Source: Stenocarpella maydis (Eukaryota > Ascomycota > Sordariomycetes > Diaporthales > Diaporthaceae). From it: DNA of 64,000 nucleotides. Shown here one piece after another: positions 10,640 through 21,292 of the stretch. Made by a program: the position numbers and the translations under genes. The notes under the pieces are model-generated. The model was given only the letters and a program-made list of their open reading frames with translations, ran no database searches and was not told where the DNA came from. The number at the start of each line of letters is the position of its first letter. Within the stretch, counting starts at the first letter, position 1. The stretch is from contig NQMI01000026.1 in NCBI GenBank assembly GCA_002270565.1, positions 62,001 through 126,000 on the forward strand, written 5' to 3'.

Positions 10640-13600
10640 TCAAACCTCCGTCTCAACGTCAGGCTTCCGCCCGCTCAGGGATCCGACCTTGGTGAGCCGG
10701 CGGACCGCGAAGGTAGCCTCGTCCTTGGCAAACTGGACATTACGCATCGGTTTCCTGTTTGAAATCCAGTCAGTATCGCAGAAAATAAAATCGTACAAGG
10801 TTACACAAGAGCGATGCGTCAAGCCCTACCATTGCATCAGGCCGCGGTGTTGACGGTGCAGGTCCCTGCTCCGCGTCTTGTAGTCCTTGAGCGCCTTGAT
10901 GGGGTTCTTGCTGCTGCCCGACTTGCTGCTGCTGCTCTTGGTAGACTGCGGTGAAAGCTGGCTGCCGTGCCCGGTGTCCACCGACTGGCGCGCCCCCGTG
11001 CTGGACTGGTCCCCGTTGGTGTCCCCGCTGCTGTAGACAGAGGGGTCGGTGGTGGCATCGGCGATGCCCAGGTCAGGGTTGCTCGAGTCCTCGTCGTCCT
11101 GCTCATACTCGTCCGTGTCCGAGCCGTCGTCAGCGCCGGCGCTCTTGCCCATCATCTCCGCGGGATCCTTGCCGAAGGCTCCGCTCCAGTCGGTGCCGTC
11201 CTTTGCGAGCCACTTCTCCTTGTCCTTCTCGTCCGCCTGGGCCAGGACGTCCCGGCCCTGCGTCAGGCTGGCATCGTGCAGCTTCTGGATGCTTGGCGGC
11301 ACCTCTGCGACGACGAGCTCCTTCCTCACGCCCTCGGCGTAGCACGCTTCCCAGCTCTCGATCGTCTCGCGGGAGTCGTTGTCGCTGACGAATTTGAGAT
11401 GGTCGCGGTCGGTACCCGGCTTGAACCTGCCTCGGAACCTGAGTCGTCCAATCTCCGTTATCTCCAGGTTCGGGACATCCTTGTAGTTGTCCTCTGTGAT
11501 GTAGTTCTGGCTCAGGCGTGTGCCATTATTACAGCGCCAGATGGGAAGATCAAAGTCCTTCTCTTCGAGATCGATGAGGTCTTGCAACCACAGAGAGGTA
11601 TAAGTGTCAGTGTGCCGTTTCCCGGCCGGGTGGAATTCAAAGAACACAGGCGAGCGGTAGCGATATCGCACAGGAAGTCGGATGTGGCCTTGCACGTTGG
11701 TAGTAGTCCCGTCGTCGTTCCTTCTGGGCTGAGACTCGGTGATGTCCCAGACCAGACTGCCGTCTTCGGCCTTGCTGCACTTCTCGCTCTTGACAGTGGC
11801 CGAACTCCCACCGGTACGGAGCTTGAGCTTTGTGCGGGGACTTCCTTCGTAGTTGACAGCAGTGAGTGTGTCTGAGAGGAATTCGAAGGTCCCGATTTCG
11901 CCGAATCCGAGCTGCTGTGGCGGTAGCCTGAGGTCGACGGAGCGGAAAAGAAGCGAGATTCGGACACGCCCAAATCCAATGCCGCCGTCAAGAGGATACC
12001 ATCGTGTGCTCTGACTGCTGGTCAAGAGAATATCAGACAATTTCAGAGGCACCACTCCAATAATCGGGTCGTGTTGTCGGTTACGCGAGTCTCGCACAGT
12101 GACAGTGATAATGGCAGCTCGCCAATCCCGGATGAACCGCTCTGTTCCAGCTTCGAAAATAGGTTTCGACGAAACCACCTTGGTACGGGTCTTGTATGCG
12201 AGCTCATCATTGATGAGGATTGTGCAGTATGAACTTGGCAGTTTCTTTCCCGTCTCCTCCTTGATATCTCCAGCCTCGGGTCTGGCAGGCTCGAATTCAC
12301 GTCCCTTCCTCTTTCCATTTGAACCTTTGACGTTCTCAAGTTCAAGGTTGACAATTTGATGGACGACAACGCTGACAATGCCACTGGGCCAAAGAGGGTC
12401 AGGGGGTGTGTGCACCACAGCGTCTTCGTTCGCGGTGTCCAGAGAGCCGACATCCTGTTGCAGTTCCTTCTTATCCTGGAGCTCCTTGGGGAGGTTGGGG
12501 TCCTTGCCGTCGGTACGGAGGGCCTTGCGGTACTGCGTCTTGCCAAAGAAGCCGACTTCCCAAGACAGCGTGCCCGGCATGGTGCTTTCGGCTTTGGTGC
12601 CCCTGAGGGTTGAATTTTGAGGGAACATCTTGCCCGGATGCTGGATGAGCTTCTGGATGCTGAGCTCGACCTTCCCTACAACGTCATCCGCCGATGACCT
12701 GTCGCTGTCCCACAGCTCCAGTGAGAGCTGCTCGTCCGCCTTGATGATATCAGGGGTGACGAGAAGAGCTGCACACTCAGAGAAGATGGGATCGAGGTTA
12801 TCTTGTATAACCCGAGTGCAGTACTGTGGCTTGCCGAACTTGGAAAAGGCCACACAGATGTACGGGTCGCTGCCCCCGCCTTCGCTGCCCCTGCGGTCCT
12901 GCTTCGAAAGGCCGGTTGCCTTGTGGATGCGGATGAATAGAACACCAAGGGCTTGGGTTTCTTTCGTGATATCATCACCCGCCAGCATCTTGCCGATATC
13001 AAGCGTTAGTGACTTGGGGGCAACATACATGCCAGCCGCAGTTGCGATGGCCCAGTTCACGAAGTTGGAGATAAGGGGGAGGTTGAGAACGTTGGCGCCC
13101 TTCTCGATCAGCGGTATGCAGCTAGCCTCGACCTTAGGAAGGCCCATGAGAGTCACGCTGAGTGTCTTGATGAACGGCGGGTTAGGGGCAAGGGCAACAC
13201 GGATACGGGCAGTGCAAACCAGACCGTTGAGCTCGACCCAGATGGGAAAGGGAACTCCGAAGAGGCCTTTCAAGCCTAGATAAAAGACCAGCTGCATGCC
13301 CATGTTCTTGGCCTTTGAAGACACGTCCGCCCCGGACGGTAGTGAATGATAGGCAATCGTCGCCTCTAGGTTGTAGAAATCGCCGCCTTCTTCGTCAGCT
13401 GCTAGTTCCTGGGGGTCTTTGGTCTTCTCGTCCTGTTTCCGTATCTCGTCTTTGAGATCCTGGACGTGGCTATCCGGGAGGGCGCGCAGGCTCAGGACTC
13501 TGACGGGGTTACTTCCCTGGGAGATATCGTTGACTTTGACATTCTCAATGACACCCGGGACCGAAGCCTGCATCACATCCTCAACTTCAGAGGCAATTAG

Positions 13601-14514
13601 TTTCAAGGCGCCATGGACAGTTGTCATGTGCTAGGGGTACTTGCGAGTATCCGCGACAGCAGCAAACATGTCTGGGTTGATCAGACCCCAGATCAGTCCA
13701 ATTGCGGTATTCATCCACTCAACCGACTCAGGGATGAGGTTGACCACGGCAGTCTCGCCGCGCTTCTGCTCGCTGGACCACTCAATGTCTCGGCCCTGGC
13801 GGATCAAATCTTTGACCCACAGAAAGACTCCAGAAGCCACACAGAACCCAAGGGGGATCAAACCCCACAGCGAACCACCGAGGACCTTGCCGATGAAGGC
13901 TATGGCAAAGAAGATGCCGGCGCAAAGGACGTTTGCCCTGGCCTCGAGGGCGGCGTACATGGGCTCGTAGCTGACAGAGGGGGTCGGGTGGAAGAGCACG
14001 TTGGTCTTCTCGCCGTGAATGGGAACATCGCTCGTGGTCCCTGGCTCGACTGGGTCTGGAGGTGCGGTGATGTCCTGGTTGCGGCGGTACTCCTCTCCAG
14101 ACTGGGTTGGTTCTGTCTTGACGGTGGTCTCCTTGCCGAGGTTGGCGTTTGGCACAAAGAGCTATGCGCAGGATGAGCACGAGTCCCTGGGCGGCAGGGG
14201 CTGCCGACAAATGGTACGGGACTTACGTGGGGGTCGTCGACACTCTTGATCATGTCGGGACCAATGTCGTCGATCTCAACATCCTTGCCGGTGACTGGAT
14301 CGCGGACTGTCCGACGGTTTCTTCCCTTGGGCCCATCAGTGTGGTGAGCCTTGACCTCGCCGTCACCATTCCGTGGCTGCTTCTGTTCAGCCTCGATCTC
14401 TGCGTCTCGCTCTCTCTTGTCCTTGTCCAAGCTTTCCATGAATTGCTTGATGTTGGGAACCCTATTGGTGCCAGAATAGTGGCCTCCGGGCCTCGTATGT
14501 TCCTGTTCCTCCAT
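10640..14514 (-). CDS. mug190: Mug190/tricalbin-like SMP and C2 domain protein
   Basis: Four exons: 14514-14227, 14161-13645, 13584-10830, 10754-10640 (TGA 10640-10642), together 1,224 aa with consistent phases. Order: a charged N-terminus; two adjacent hydrophobic helices at about 170-215 (VLCAGIFFAIAFIGKVLGG and LIPLGFCVASGVFLWV), probably a hairpin anchor; an SMP lipid-binding domain at about 240-470; a C2 domain at about 480-600 (SDPYICVAF ... LDPIFSE); a second C2-like region at about 665-790; and a serine-rich tail ending RKPDVETEV. From family knowledge, such extended-synaptotagmin/tricalbin relatives (S. pombe Mug190) tether the ER to the plasma membrane and move lipids. The second intron (13644-13585) starts with GC in a strong GCAAGT context; using it restores VADTLEDVMQAS, while the overlapping GT site gives the wrong phase. 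Intron 1 uses GTAAGT, intron 3 GTAGGG. Confidence 0.9.
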
Positions 14515-15865
14515 CCTGCGTAGAGCTGCAACCGTGGGCAATCTCGGCCTTGTAAAAGAGACCTGAGGGGAGCGTGTAGTAAAGGGCTGTAATTACGACC
14601 AGAGATGGACGGCGCCCTCTGTGAAAAATTGGGCGCTTCTCAAGAGGGACAGAGAGACCCGTGGACGTCCGCGGCTCAGCTGTGCACAACGTGTGCCGAC
14701 GAGTGGGCAGCAACACAGGATTACGAGACAGATGAGAAGAGACCCAAGGAAAAATACAAATAGGAGAGGTTGGGAGGAGAAGCGTGAAGTCCAAGCTACC
14801 TATACCGTGGAAACTCGTGGCGGCTCAGCAGGATGGCGGGAGGTCAGAAGTGCCATTGGATTGATTTGCGCCATTGGGTCATTGATTCTCATTGACTGAG
14901 ATCGGCAGCTACCTGCCCGTTCTCGATTGGACGTGTTCGACCTGATCACGGACTGGGCAGGCTGGACAAGCTAGCCTGGTGCGACCAGACCAGCTGGATG
15001 GCCAGATGGCCTGGCCCAGCTCTCGTCGCAATGCAGACAAGCAGAAGGCAGCTACACTAAAGAGGCGGCTCCTTGGTTTTGCGGGAGATGACGTCTTGTC
15101 TCATTGTCCAAGCAGGCGGGAAGCAACGCCACCCACCTCATAGCACCACCCACTTGACCTGCCGGTCCGACGTGAGTCTCGCTTTTGGTTTTTTGGTTTT
15201 TTGGTTTTGGCCTTTCTTTCTGCAGATTCCCGCCTGTTTCTGTCAGAGGCTCATCTGCCGGGCAGATCGGCATTTGCCTAGGATAAGTCTGTTAGTGCCG
15301 TGTAGTGTGGTTTGCTATTGCTCTCGATGAATATCCCGATCAGGCGAGTTCCAACAGGGATGCCAATTACACATGTATCCACGTTAAGAAGCCATAAAGC
15401 CTTAACAATTTCGTACTCTTTATAAAAACTATTATGTACTAGTTATCAATACATAAATTTATCACTTCTCAATTCTTAAAATAAACACAAATTCCCATTT
15501 TAAATTATAAAAATAATGCTTCTTAAACCTCTGTTTATATTATGTACTGCCCGTTAACAGGTCGGCAGGGCCCCACTCTCCCAACCCTGGTAAGGCCAAG
15601 CAGGGCGGCTGATGTCAACCCCTCCCCCCCCCCATGCTGCACCTCTCGAACACGTACCGAATGTCCAAGGATCGTCATTTGCATGGGGCTCTCCAAAGCC
15701 TGGAAAGACTCGTGGCAATAGCCGAGCAGCTTTTCCGAACAAACATCACAGAGACAAGACCACGCCGACGACACACCCCATCCTCTCGCTGTAATTGACC
15801 CATCAGACCGCCCGCCGTCCCATCTCCAGCAACCCAGTCTCGTCGTCCCTCTCAGCCCGCAGCCC
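14515..15865. other. Divergent intergenic with AT-rich island
   Basis: Lies between the starts of the minus-strand MUG190-like gene and the plus-strand small membrane protein gene. It includes a GGTTTTTT short repeat at about 15185-15215 and an AT-rich island at about 15385-15545 that contrasts with its GC-balanced flanks. The island resembles the RIP-damaged DNA at the right end of the window and could be a small transposon relic. No gene seen. Confidence 0.5.
15385..15545. repeat. AT-rich island, possible degraded repeat
   Basis: About 160 bases of very AT-rich sequence with many TA steps and no open frame, sharply bounded by ordinary sequence. The composition suggests a RIP-mutated fragment, but no transposon motif survives to identify it. 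Confidence 0.4.
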
Positions 15866-16198
15866 ATGTCCACGAAGTTCAGCCTCCCAGCTCTCGTCAA
15901 AGACACCCGCACCCGCACCAAGAAGTTCACCAACAAGCGCGGTGCTGAGGGCGGTCTCCTGCCTGGGGCATACGGCAGCTATGGCGTCTATAGCCCTTCA
16001 TCCGCCGCCCCCAGCCTTTGGAGCCCTTATGCCCGCCCGCCCAGGCGCTCAAAGAAGCTCGTCCTGCTCTGGCTCGTTACCTTCTTGACCATCGGTTTCT
16101 TCACATGGTACATTTCGACGAGACGAGCCGCCATGACAGAGACCTATGCCGATGTCTTGACTGAGGCTCCACCCAAGGACGCCGTCGTGGACGCGTAG
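15866..16198 (+). CDS. Small single-pass membrane protein, unknown function
   Basis: Intact 110-codon frame with an ATG in a pyrimidine-rich leader. The N-terminal 65 residues are basic and Ser/Tyr/Pro-rich; KKLVLLWLVTFLTIGFFTWYI at about 68-88 is a clear transmembrane helix preceded by PPRRSKK; a short acidic tail follows. Positive charges before the helix favour a cytosolic N-terminus. The family is not recognised. The layout (basic N-terminus, one helix, short tail) resembles N-terminal anchors of Golgi glycosyltransferases, but no catalytic exon follows before the next features. It could be a genuine tail-proximal anchored small protein. Codons are GC-ending as in the neighbours, which supports coding. 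Confidence 0.6.
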   Translation: MSTKFSLPALVKDTRTRTKKFTNKRGAEGGLLPGAYGSYGVYSPSSAAPSLWSPYARPPRRSKKLVLLWLVTFLTIGFFTWYISTRRAAMTETYADVLTEAPPKDAVVDA

Positions 16199-16869
16199 AA
16201 ATCCCCGACGCGCAGGGGCAACAGAGGATCAGCATAGGACCAAGGGGCCCGGACAGGGGGTGACAACGCACATCCAGCCGGCGAGGTACTAAGCACCACG
16301 ACGTCACAGCAGGCTGGCACATGGGCATTGCACAAGCTGGTGGCCAACTCGTGAACCATGGCATGCGGGAAAGGGGCAGACAACACATCTGAGCGCATCC
16401 ACAAGACACCAACAGGCCCACGGCAGATTTCAGCAGTTCTCACTGTGGCTCGGAGCTAGAAGGAGTGGGGCAGTCGGTTTGGCTCAAGGCGTGTTGCCGT
16501 TGTGCTGAACCCTGCCTATCCTGGTTCAGAGTAGTAACGAACGCGTACGCCGATACGCCTTGTGCGTGGCCAGGACCTTCAAAGTTTGCGTATGGACGCG
16601 TGTTGTACAGATATTGCAAATGAGACTGTGAGGCCGGTCAACTTTCCATGTGCTTCAACCACATCGTACTGCTACCACGCGGTTCCATGATGGATCCGCG
16701 GTGGTATTGGGATGGGATGAACCTCTACATGATTATAAGTTACTACTACGGGGTCGTTGTATATATATATATAGAGGCTGAGATGCTCGATAGAAGGCTG
16801 CTTTTGTTGGCTCAGCAGGCTTCCAGACATTCTTTACGCTCGCTCGCTCCTCTGCTCAAACGCTGTCTA
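16199..16869. other. Intergenic upstream of the tyrosinase relic
   Basis: Non-coding. It holds a TA microsatellite at 16760-16773 that sits about 110-130 bases before the first tyrosinase-like residues and may be the relic of its TATA region. Confidence 0.45.
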
Positions 16870-17690
16870 TCACCAGGTCACTCTCTTCAGTCCGCTCTGG
16901 CATCCTCTGTCTCCTCACGCTTTGGTCTGTGGCCGAGTCCTCTCCAGCGACTCCAGGACAGTCAAACACCACCTGCACAACTCTCAACCAACGAAAATCA
17001 TGGTAGCAGAAATCTCTTCTTCGGCTGCCATCTCACACAGGCGACAGTCTTTACACTCCAGACCCTGAAACAGGAACGCTCTCACCGATGCAGGCAAAAA
17101 GGCATATATCGGCGCAGAGCTCTGCCTGCAGTCCGAGTGTGGCTACGCCGGCGCCCGGCCCTACCTGGGAGGAGCAGGCCGACGGCCCACTCATGAACTT
17201 GACGCCGCATATCAACCACACGGGCTTTGAGGCGGACTACTGCCTTAGCCGGGACTTGACGGTGAGTAATTTCTTCAACCAGGCTAACATGTCCCTTCTC
17301 GAGGCGTGTTTCGCCAGTGCTAACTCCTCCCAGGCACGGCAGTGCTACGGGAAGGAGCCTCACGGGGCCGACCACTCGGGTATCGGTGGTGTTGCAGATA
17401 AACTTTTAGATTTCCGTTATGGCGTGTGGACGCGGGCGTGTGCCGTTAAGACTTTTCTGATCAAGCCTCGCAGATGTTGCAAGGGACGCTCAGCCCGGGC
17501 GACCCTCTCTACGTCCACCAGACCTTCCTGGACTACATCTGGTGGTAGTGGCAAGCTGTAGACCTCTCCACTCGTCTTACCCAAATGACCGAGCGCAGTA
17601 TCCCCTTGGTCAACTACCTGCTCGTCGACGAGGACTGCGAATTCCCCGTCTCCGTGCTCCTGGAGGACCACCGATCTCACGGACAAAGGT
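16870..17690 (+). pseudogene. Tyrosinase-family pseudogene (copper-A site lost)
   Basis: Pieces of a secreted fungal tyrosinase appear in order but in different frames. A signal-peptide-like stretch (GILCLLTLWSVAESS) lies near 16895-16940. The N-terminal signature LTDAGKKAYIGAELCLQ is at about 17081-17131 and GYAGARPYLG follows directly, although the family has a large copper-A segment between these two. In another frame, GPLMNLTPHI, YCLSRDLT and the copper-B motif HGADHSGIGG lie at about 17190-17390. In a further frame, SPGDPLYVHQTFLDYIWW is followed by TAG at about 17546-17548 and WQAVDLSTRLTQM. The usual HH pair is VHQ here. The missing copper-A region, frame changes and the stop make an active enzyme implausible. 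CAG-to-TAG is what C-to-T mutation such as RIP would give. From family knowledge, tyrosinases oxidise monophenols and diphenols. Some frame changes could be introns, but the stop cannot. Confidence 0.75.
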
Positions 17691-18120
17691 CAGCCACAGC
17701 TGAACATTGATTTGATAGGTCTGAAAGCACATTGCACCATTGGCTTTGTCTCTACCCACCCGGACACGGCCCCAAAGGTGCTCCAGCCTTATCAATATCT
17801 CATGACCCACAAAGTTGCATTGTCGTGGTAAAAATATCGGAGTTCCCGAACAATAGGGGTTCTAAAATTATCTCTTCAACGGGGAGTGGAGTTGGAACCT
17901 TACAAAGGACACAGGTGACTGAATGGTATTGTGCATGGTCCGAGTTGCGACATTATAAGGAGAGCCATGCTCACTGCAACATCTCATCCGTTCCTCATCA
18001 CAGCCAGTGGTTAAAGATTCAGAATCCTGCCCTCACCATCCCTCGTAGCCCTTTCAGCCCGTTCGCTCCATCACACAGCTCGATACTTAAAGGTGAGTAC
18101 AAAAAGTGTCAGAGGCAAAG
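17691..18120. other. Intergenic, putative promoter of the next small gene
   Basis: Non-coding. It includes a CATTATAAGG TATA-like element near 17950 and a GTGAGT site at about 18093 that could be the donor of a leader intron. Nothing else seen. Confidence 0.4.
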
Positions 18121-18756
18121 ATGGCCACTCGCACTGTCAAGAAGGCTGACAAGGCCGCTCAGGACGACTTCGTTCTACAGCGGCCCAAGGGCGTGTACAC
18201 TGCCGAGCACGATCAGAAGCGGCGCAAGAGTGCCCCAGTTGAGGCCGCTGGCAAGCTTGTTGCACTGGAGGTTTCCGAGTATGAGATGGCCAGGCAACGT
18301 GCTTGTGTAATAATCGGGCGTGCGAGGGTACTTGATGGCAAGGTCTCGGCGAAAGCTGAAGACTGGATGCCTGAACCCTGTGATGGGTCCTACGGTAGCG
18401 AATCCATGGAAGATTTGTGTGCAGAATTCGCCAAGCTGGCCAGGGATATCCAGCAAGGTTTTAGAGAGGGTGAGTAATCAAGGTCCGAAGCCAATACTTA
18501 GAGACTTTGAATAAAACAAATAGACCTGGTTGTCTTCCACATGGGGTTCGATATTGGGCGTGAAATGCACACTGTGTTTGAAAACAAACAACTCGAACAA
18601 GAGAAGAAGGGGGGAAGGGGGGGGGTGCATCACTCGATACGTGTGGCGGAGCGGACTGTAGTCATGTCAGTATACAAACCGTTGGCAGGTCTCACCTTGA
18701 GCTATAGAACTCTTGCCGTTGTCAGCACACTTCAGAACGCAAAGTATTTGAGGTAG
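18121..18756 (+). CDS. Hypothetical protein, two exons
   Basis: Exon 1 18121-18469, intron 18470-18523 (GTGAGT donor, AAATAG acceptor), exon 2 18524-18756, giving about 193 aa. The N-terminal 116 residues are mixed and charged (VKKADKAAQDDFVLQRPKG; EDLCAEFAKLARDIQQGF) and could form helices. I recognise no domain. The second exon continues in frame (DLVVFHMGFDIGREM) but ends in a less protein-like tail, so the stop may actually lie in another exon. Lineage-specific gene or degenerate relic are both possible. Its position between a tyrosinase pseudogene and SNU66 gives no hint of function. Confidence 0.45.
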
Positions 18757-18833
18757 GGTAGATGCACCTTTCGATTTCCAAGTAACGTCTATTGTACTCG
18801 TGCCGTAAAGAGTCCCTGCTTGTCACACCAACA

Positions 18834-20795
18834 TTAAGCCAGACGCACGCCGGCCTCCTTCCGCTTCTTCGTCTGTTGGGCAGTGGCAGACGAAATGCCA
18901 GCCTCCCCGCTGGCATCGAAAATGCTCTTGGCAATCCTGCTCTTTTCCTGCTCGATCTTGGACAGTTTCTTATCTGTCTTCCCCTTGCCGCTGGTCTTGC
19001 CGTGGAACTGGTGCGACAGCTCCTTGAAGGCTTCCTTCTGGTTGAGGTGACGGCCCTGGTCATCCACGTACTTGAGCTCGACATTGAACTTGTGCTTCTT
19101 GAGTAAGTTCGCCCGGATGTTGGACAGTTTGAACTCGCGCTCCGCGTTCTGCCTACGTGCGTACTCCTCTCTGTCGCGCGCATTCATGCGGTCCAGGTGG
19201 CCGCTCGCTCGGTCTCGCTCGCGCTGTCGCTTGGCATCCTCGTCGATCTGTGCAATCAGCCGTGCCTGCTCGGCGAGGAACAGCTCTCTCCGGCGGAAGT
19301 GCTCGTTCTTCTCTGCGCCGCTGCTGTCTTCGTCGATGATCTTGCGCTCCTTGAGGAGCGCGAGGGTTGCACCCAGCCCTTGCGCGACATACTTTTCCTC
19401 ATCAACTCCAGTCGTTGCGAGTTCTTCCGGCGCAGCTGACACGTCTCTTTCAGTCGACTCCTCCTTGATGTGCGGTGCATTCTGCATCTCCTCATCTGAG
19501 GCATCATCATCCATTGCAGTGACAGGTTCTCTAGATTTGGACTTCTTCCTCGGTCGCGAATCCTCATCGGCTTCTGGCTTGTTGATAGCACTCAGGAATT
19601 CGGAGGTCTCATCAAGAACCAGGCCTCCCTTGTCGTCTTCTTGGTCACCATTCTCGGCATCCTGCGCCGCCTCTGCTCTCAACTGCTTGGCTAGATCTTC
19701 TGGCCGCACCCGCTTTTGCTTTTTCAAGGCCTGCCTGCGCTGTATCGACAGAGACGCCTGTAGGTCTTCATCGTCCACGAACGTGTCATCAATGACCTTT
19801 CGCTTCCTTGCGCTCGGCGCAGAGTCAATATCCATAGCCTCGTCGGCTGCGGGCACCTGGTCACCAGGAAACAACGCATCTTCATCGTCCCGTCGGCGCG
19901 TCGACCTCGCCTTCTTCTTCTTCTTGGGCTTTTTGACCCTGATTTCTGAAGGATCGAGATAGTCGGAGGCTGGGGCATCTTGCACGATGTCGACGTCGAG
20001 GTTCTGCAGCATCCTCTTCCGTTGTGCTGGGGCCTCGAGGATGTCGGCAAGGTCTGATATGGTGCCTTTGCCATCGAGATTGAAAGTCTTCTTCTTCTTT
20101 CCATTAATCTCTTCATCGTATTGAGCAAGAATGCTATGCTCGCCCGTCTCATCGACATCGTTTGGGTTGTAGACAGGCCGCTTCTTCTTCAGGTTCAGCC
20201 TCTCGTTCAGCCTCTCCTGCTCCCGCAGGTTCAGATTCTCTAGCTCGTCGCCCTCGTCGTCCTCGCCTAGCACGGTGGTGTCCTTTAGCGTTAGGATCTG
20301 CTCGTCGTCGTCGAGGAGCGCCGACACGTCATGCCCGACCCTGACGCCGGCAAGATCTTTGGAGGAGTAGTCGGCGGCCTTCCTCGCAGCTTCGGCGGCA
20401 GCGTCTGCCTCCTCTTGCTGCTTCCTAGCCTCCGCGATCTTCTTCTGCTTCTTCTTCATGGATTTGAGCCATGACTTTGCGTCTCCTTCACCCTCATCGT
20501 CGAGGTCGCCCAAGCCCTGACCCTTCAGAGTGGCGAGTCTCTGGGCCCTGTCTCGCTCCTTCTTGATGGCCGCGATCTTTGCCTCGCGATCCCGCTTGGC
20601 CTTCTCTGCTTCCAAGACCTTTCTGTAGTTTTCGCCCGCAGCAGCCTCGCGGGTCTCGATGGTGCTGGCGGCCTCCTCTGTGACGTCCTTGGATGATTCT
20701 TTGGCCGGGGCCGGGGTCGCATTTGGCACAGGCAAGGGCTTGAGACCCATGGCCTTGCGTACCTCGTTCAGCTCCTGGATTGTGTTTGCATCCAT
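18834..20795 (-). CDS. SNU66: SART1/Snu66 tri-snRNP splicing factor
   Basis: Single 653-codon exon, ATG at 20795 and TAA at 18834-18836. From family knowledge the protein belongs to the SART-1 family, a component of the U4/U6.U5 tri-snRNP needed for spliceosome activation in the nucleus. Visible signatures: an N-terminal charged coiled coil (residues about 60-130), the DLAGVRVGHDVSALLDDDEQILTLKDTTVL block at about 145-175 characteristic of SART-1, the LKKKRPVYNPNDVDE block, then long acidic and basic low-complexity tracts, and a C-terminal region with FHGKTSGKGKTDKK. The length is short relative to human SART1 (about 800 aa) and close to fungal Snu66. The antisense frames over it are low-complexity shadows. 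Confidence 0.93.
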   Translation of the reverse strand: MDANTIQELNEVRKAMGLKPLPVPNATPAPAKESSKDVTEEAASTIETREAAAGENYRKVLEAEKAKRDREAKIAAIKKERDRAQRLATLKGQGLGDLDDEGEGDAKSWLKSMKKKQKKIAEARKQQEEADAAAEAARKAADYSSKDLAGVRVGHDVSALLDDDEQILTLKDTTVLGEDDEGDELENLNLREQERLNERLNLKKKRPVYNPNDVDETGEHSILAQYDEEINGKKKKTFNLDGKGTISDLADILEAPAQRKRMLQNLDVDIVQDAPASDYLDPSEIRVKKPKKKKKARSTRRRDDEDALFPGDQVPAADEAMDIDSAPSARKRKVIDDTFVDDEDLQASLSIQRRQALKKQKRVRPEDLAKQLRAEAAQDAENGDQEDDKGGLVLDETSEFLSAINKPEADEDSRPRKKSKSREPVTAMDDDASDEEMQNAPHIKEESTERDVSAAPEELATTGVDEEKYVAQGLGATLALLKERKIIDEDSSGAEKNEHFRRRELFLAEQARLIAQIDEDAKRQRERDRASGHLDRMNARDREEYARRQNAEREFKLSNIRANLLKKHKFNVELKYVDDQGRHLNQKEAFKELSHQFHGKTSGKGKTDKKLSKIEQEKSRIAKSIFDASGEAGISSATAQQTKKRKEAGVRLA

Positions 20796-21050
20796 CTTTG
20801 CAAGACCTCAGAGAGTCTGAGTAAAACCGTCCAAGATCGACCGGCTTGCAGGCGAGGGCAGGTGTGATGGTGTCGACAGTCCAAGAGAAGGTCGCAGCGC
20901 CGTTACGCACCAGACGCGAGTTGAAGTCCTGGAGTGATCCGTGCGTGATTACATAATTATCCGGGTCGGGTCACTTGCACGGCCTTACCTGCCTGAACGC
21001 GCTGCACACGCGGTCCTCCCGCATAGTCGAACCTGGGGTGCAGATTTAGT

Positions 21051-21292
21051 GTTTTTTTTTATTTTTTATTTTTAATTCTTTATTTTTCATTTTTAATTTT
21101 TCATTTTTAATTTTTCATTTTTAATTTTTCATTTTTAATTTTTCATTTTTAATTTTTCATTTTTAATTTTTCATTTTTCATTTTTCATTTTTCATTTTTC
21201 ATTTTTAATTTTTAATTTTTCATTATTACTTTTTGTCAAATAATTTTTCATTATTACTTTTTGTCAAATAATTTTTGTCAAATAATTTTTGT
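21051..21292. repeat. AT minisatellite
   Basis: Tandem array built from a unit close to CATTTTTAATTTTT, about a dozen imperfect copies, followed by two copies of a TTATTACTTTTTGTCAAATAA unit and a partial third. One strand is almost purely pyrimidine-T, the other A. It lies between SNU66 and glucoamylase and does not overlap a gene. Confidence 0.85.

Noticed and set aside
13613..14176. Plus-strand frame over the MUG190-like 5' exons
   Set aside because: Opposite strand of well-supported coding exons with conserved membrane and SMP segments.
21051..21292. Regular repeats that could suggest a CRISPR array
   Set aside because: Units are contiguous low-complexity AT sequence without unique spacers, and the genome is eukaryotic.
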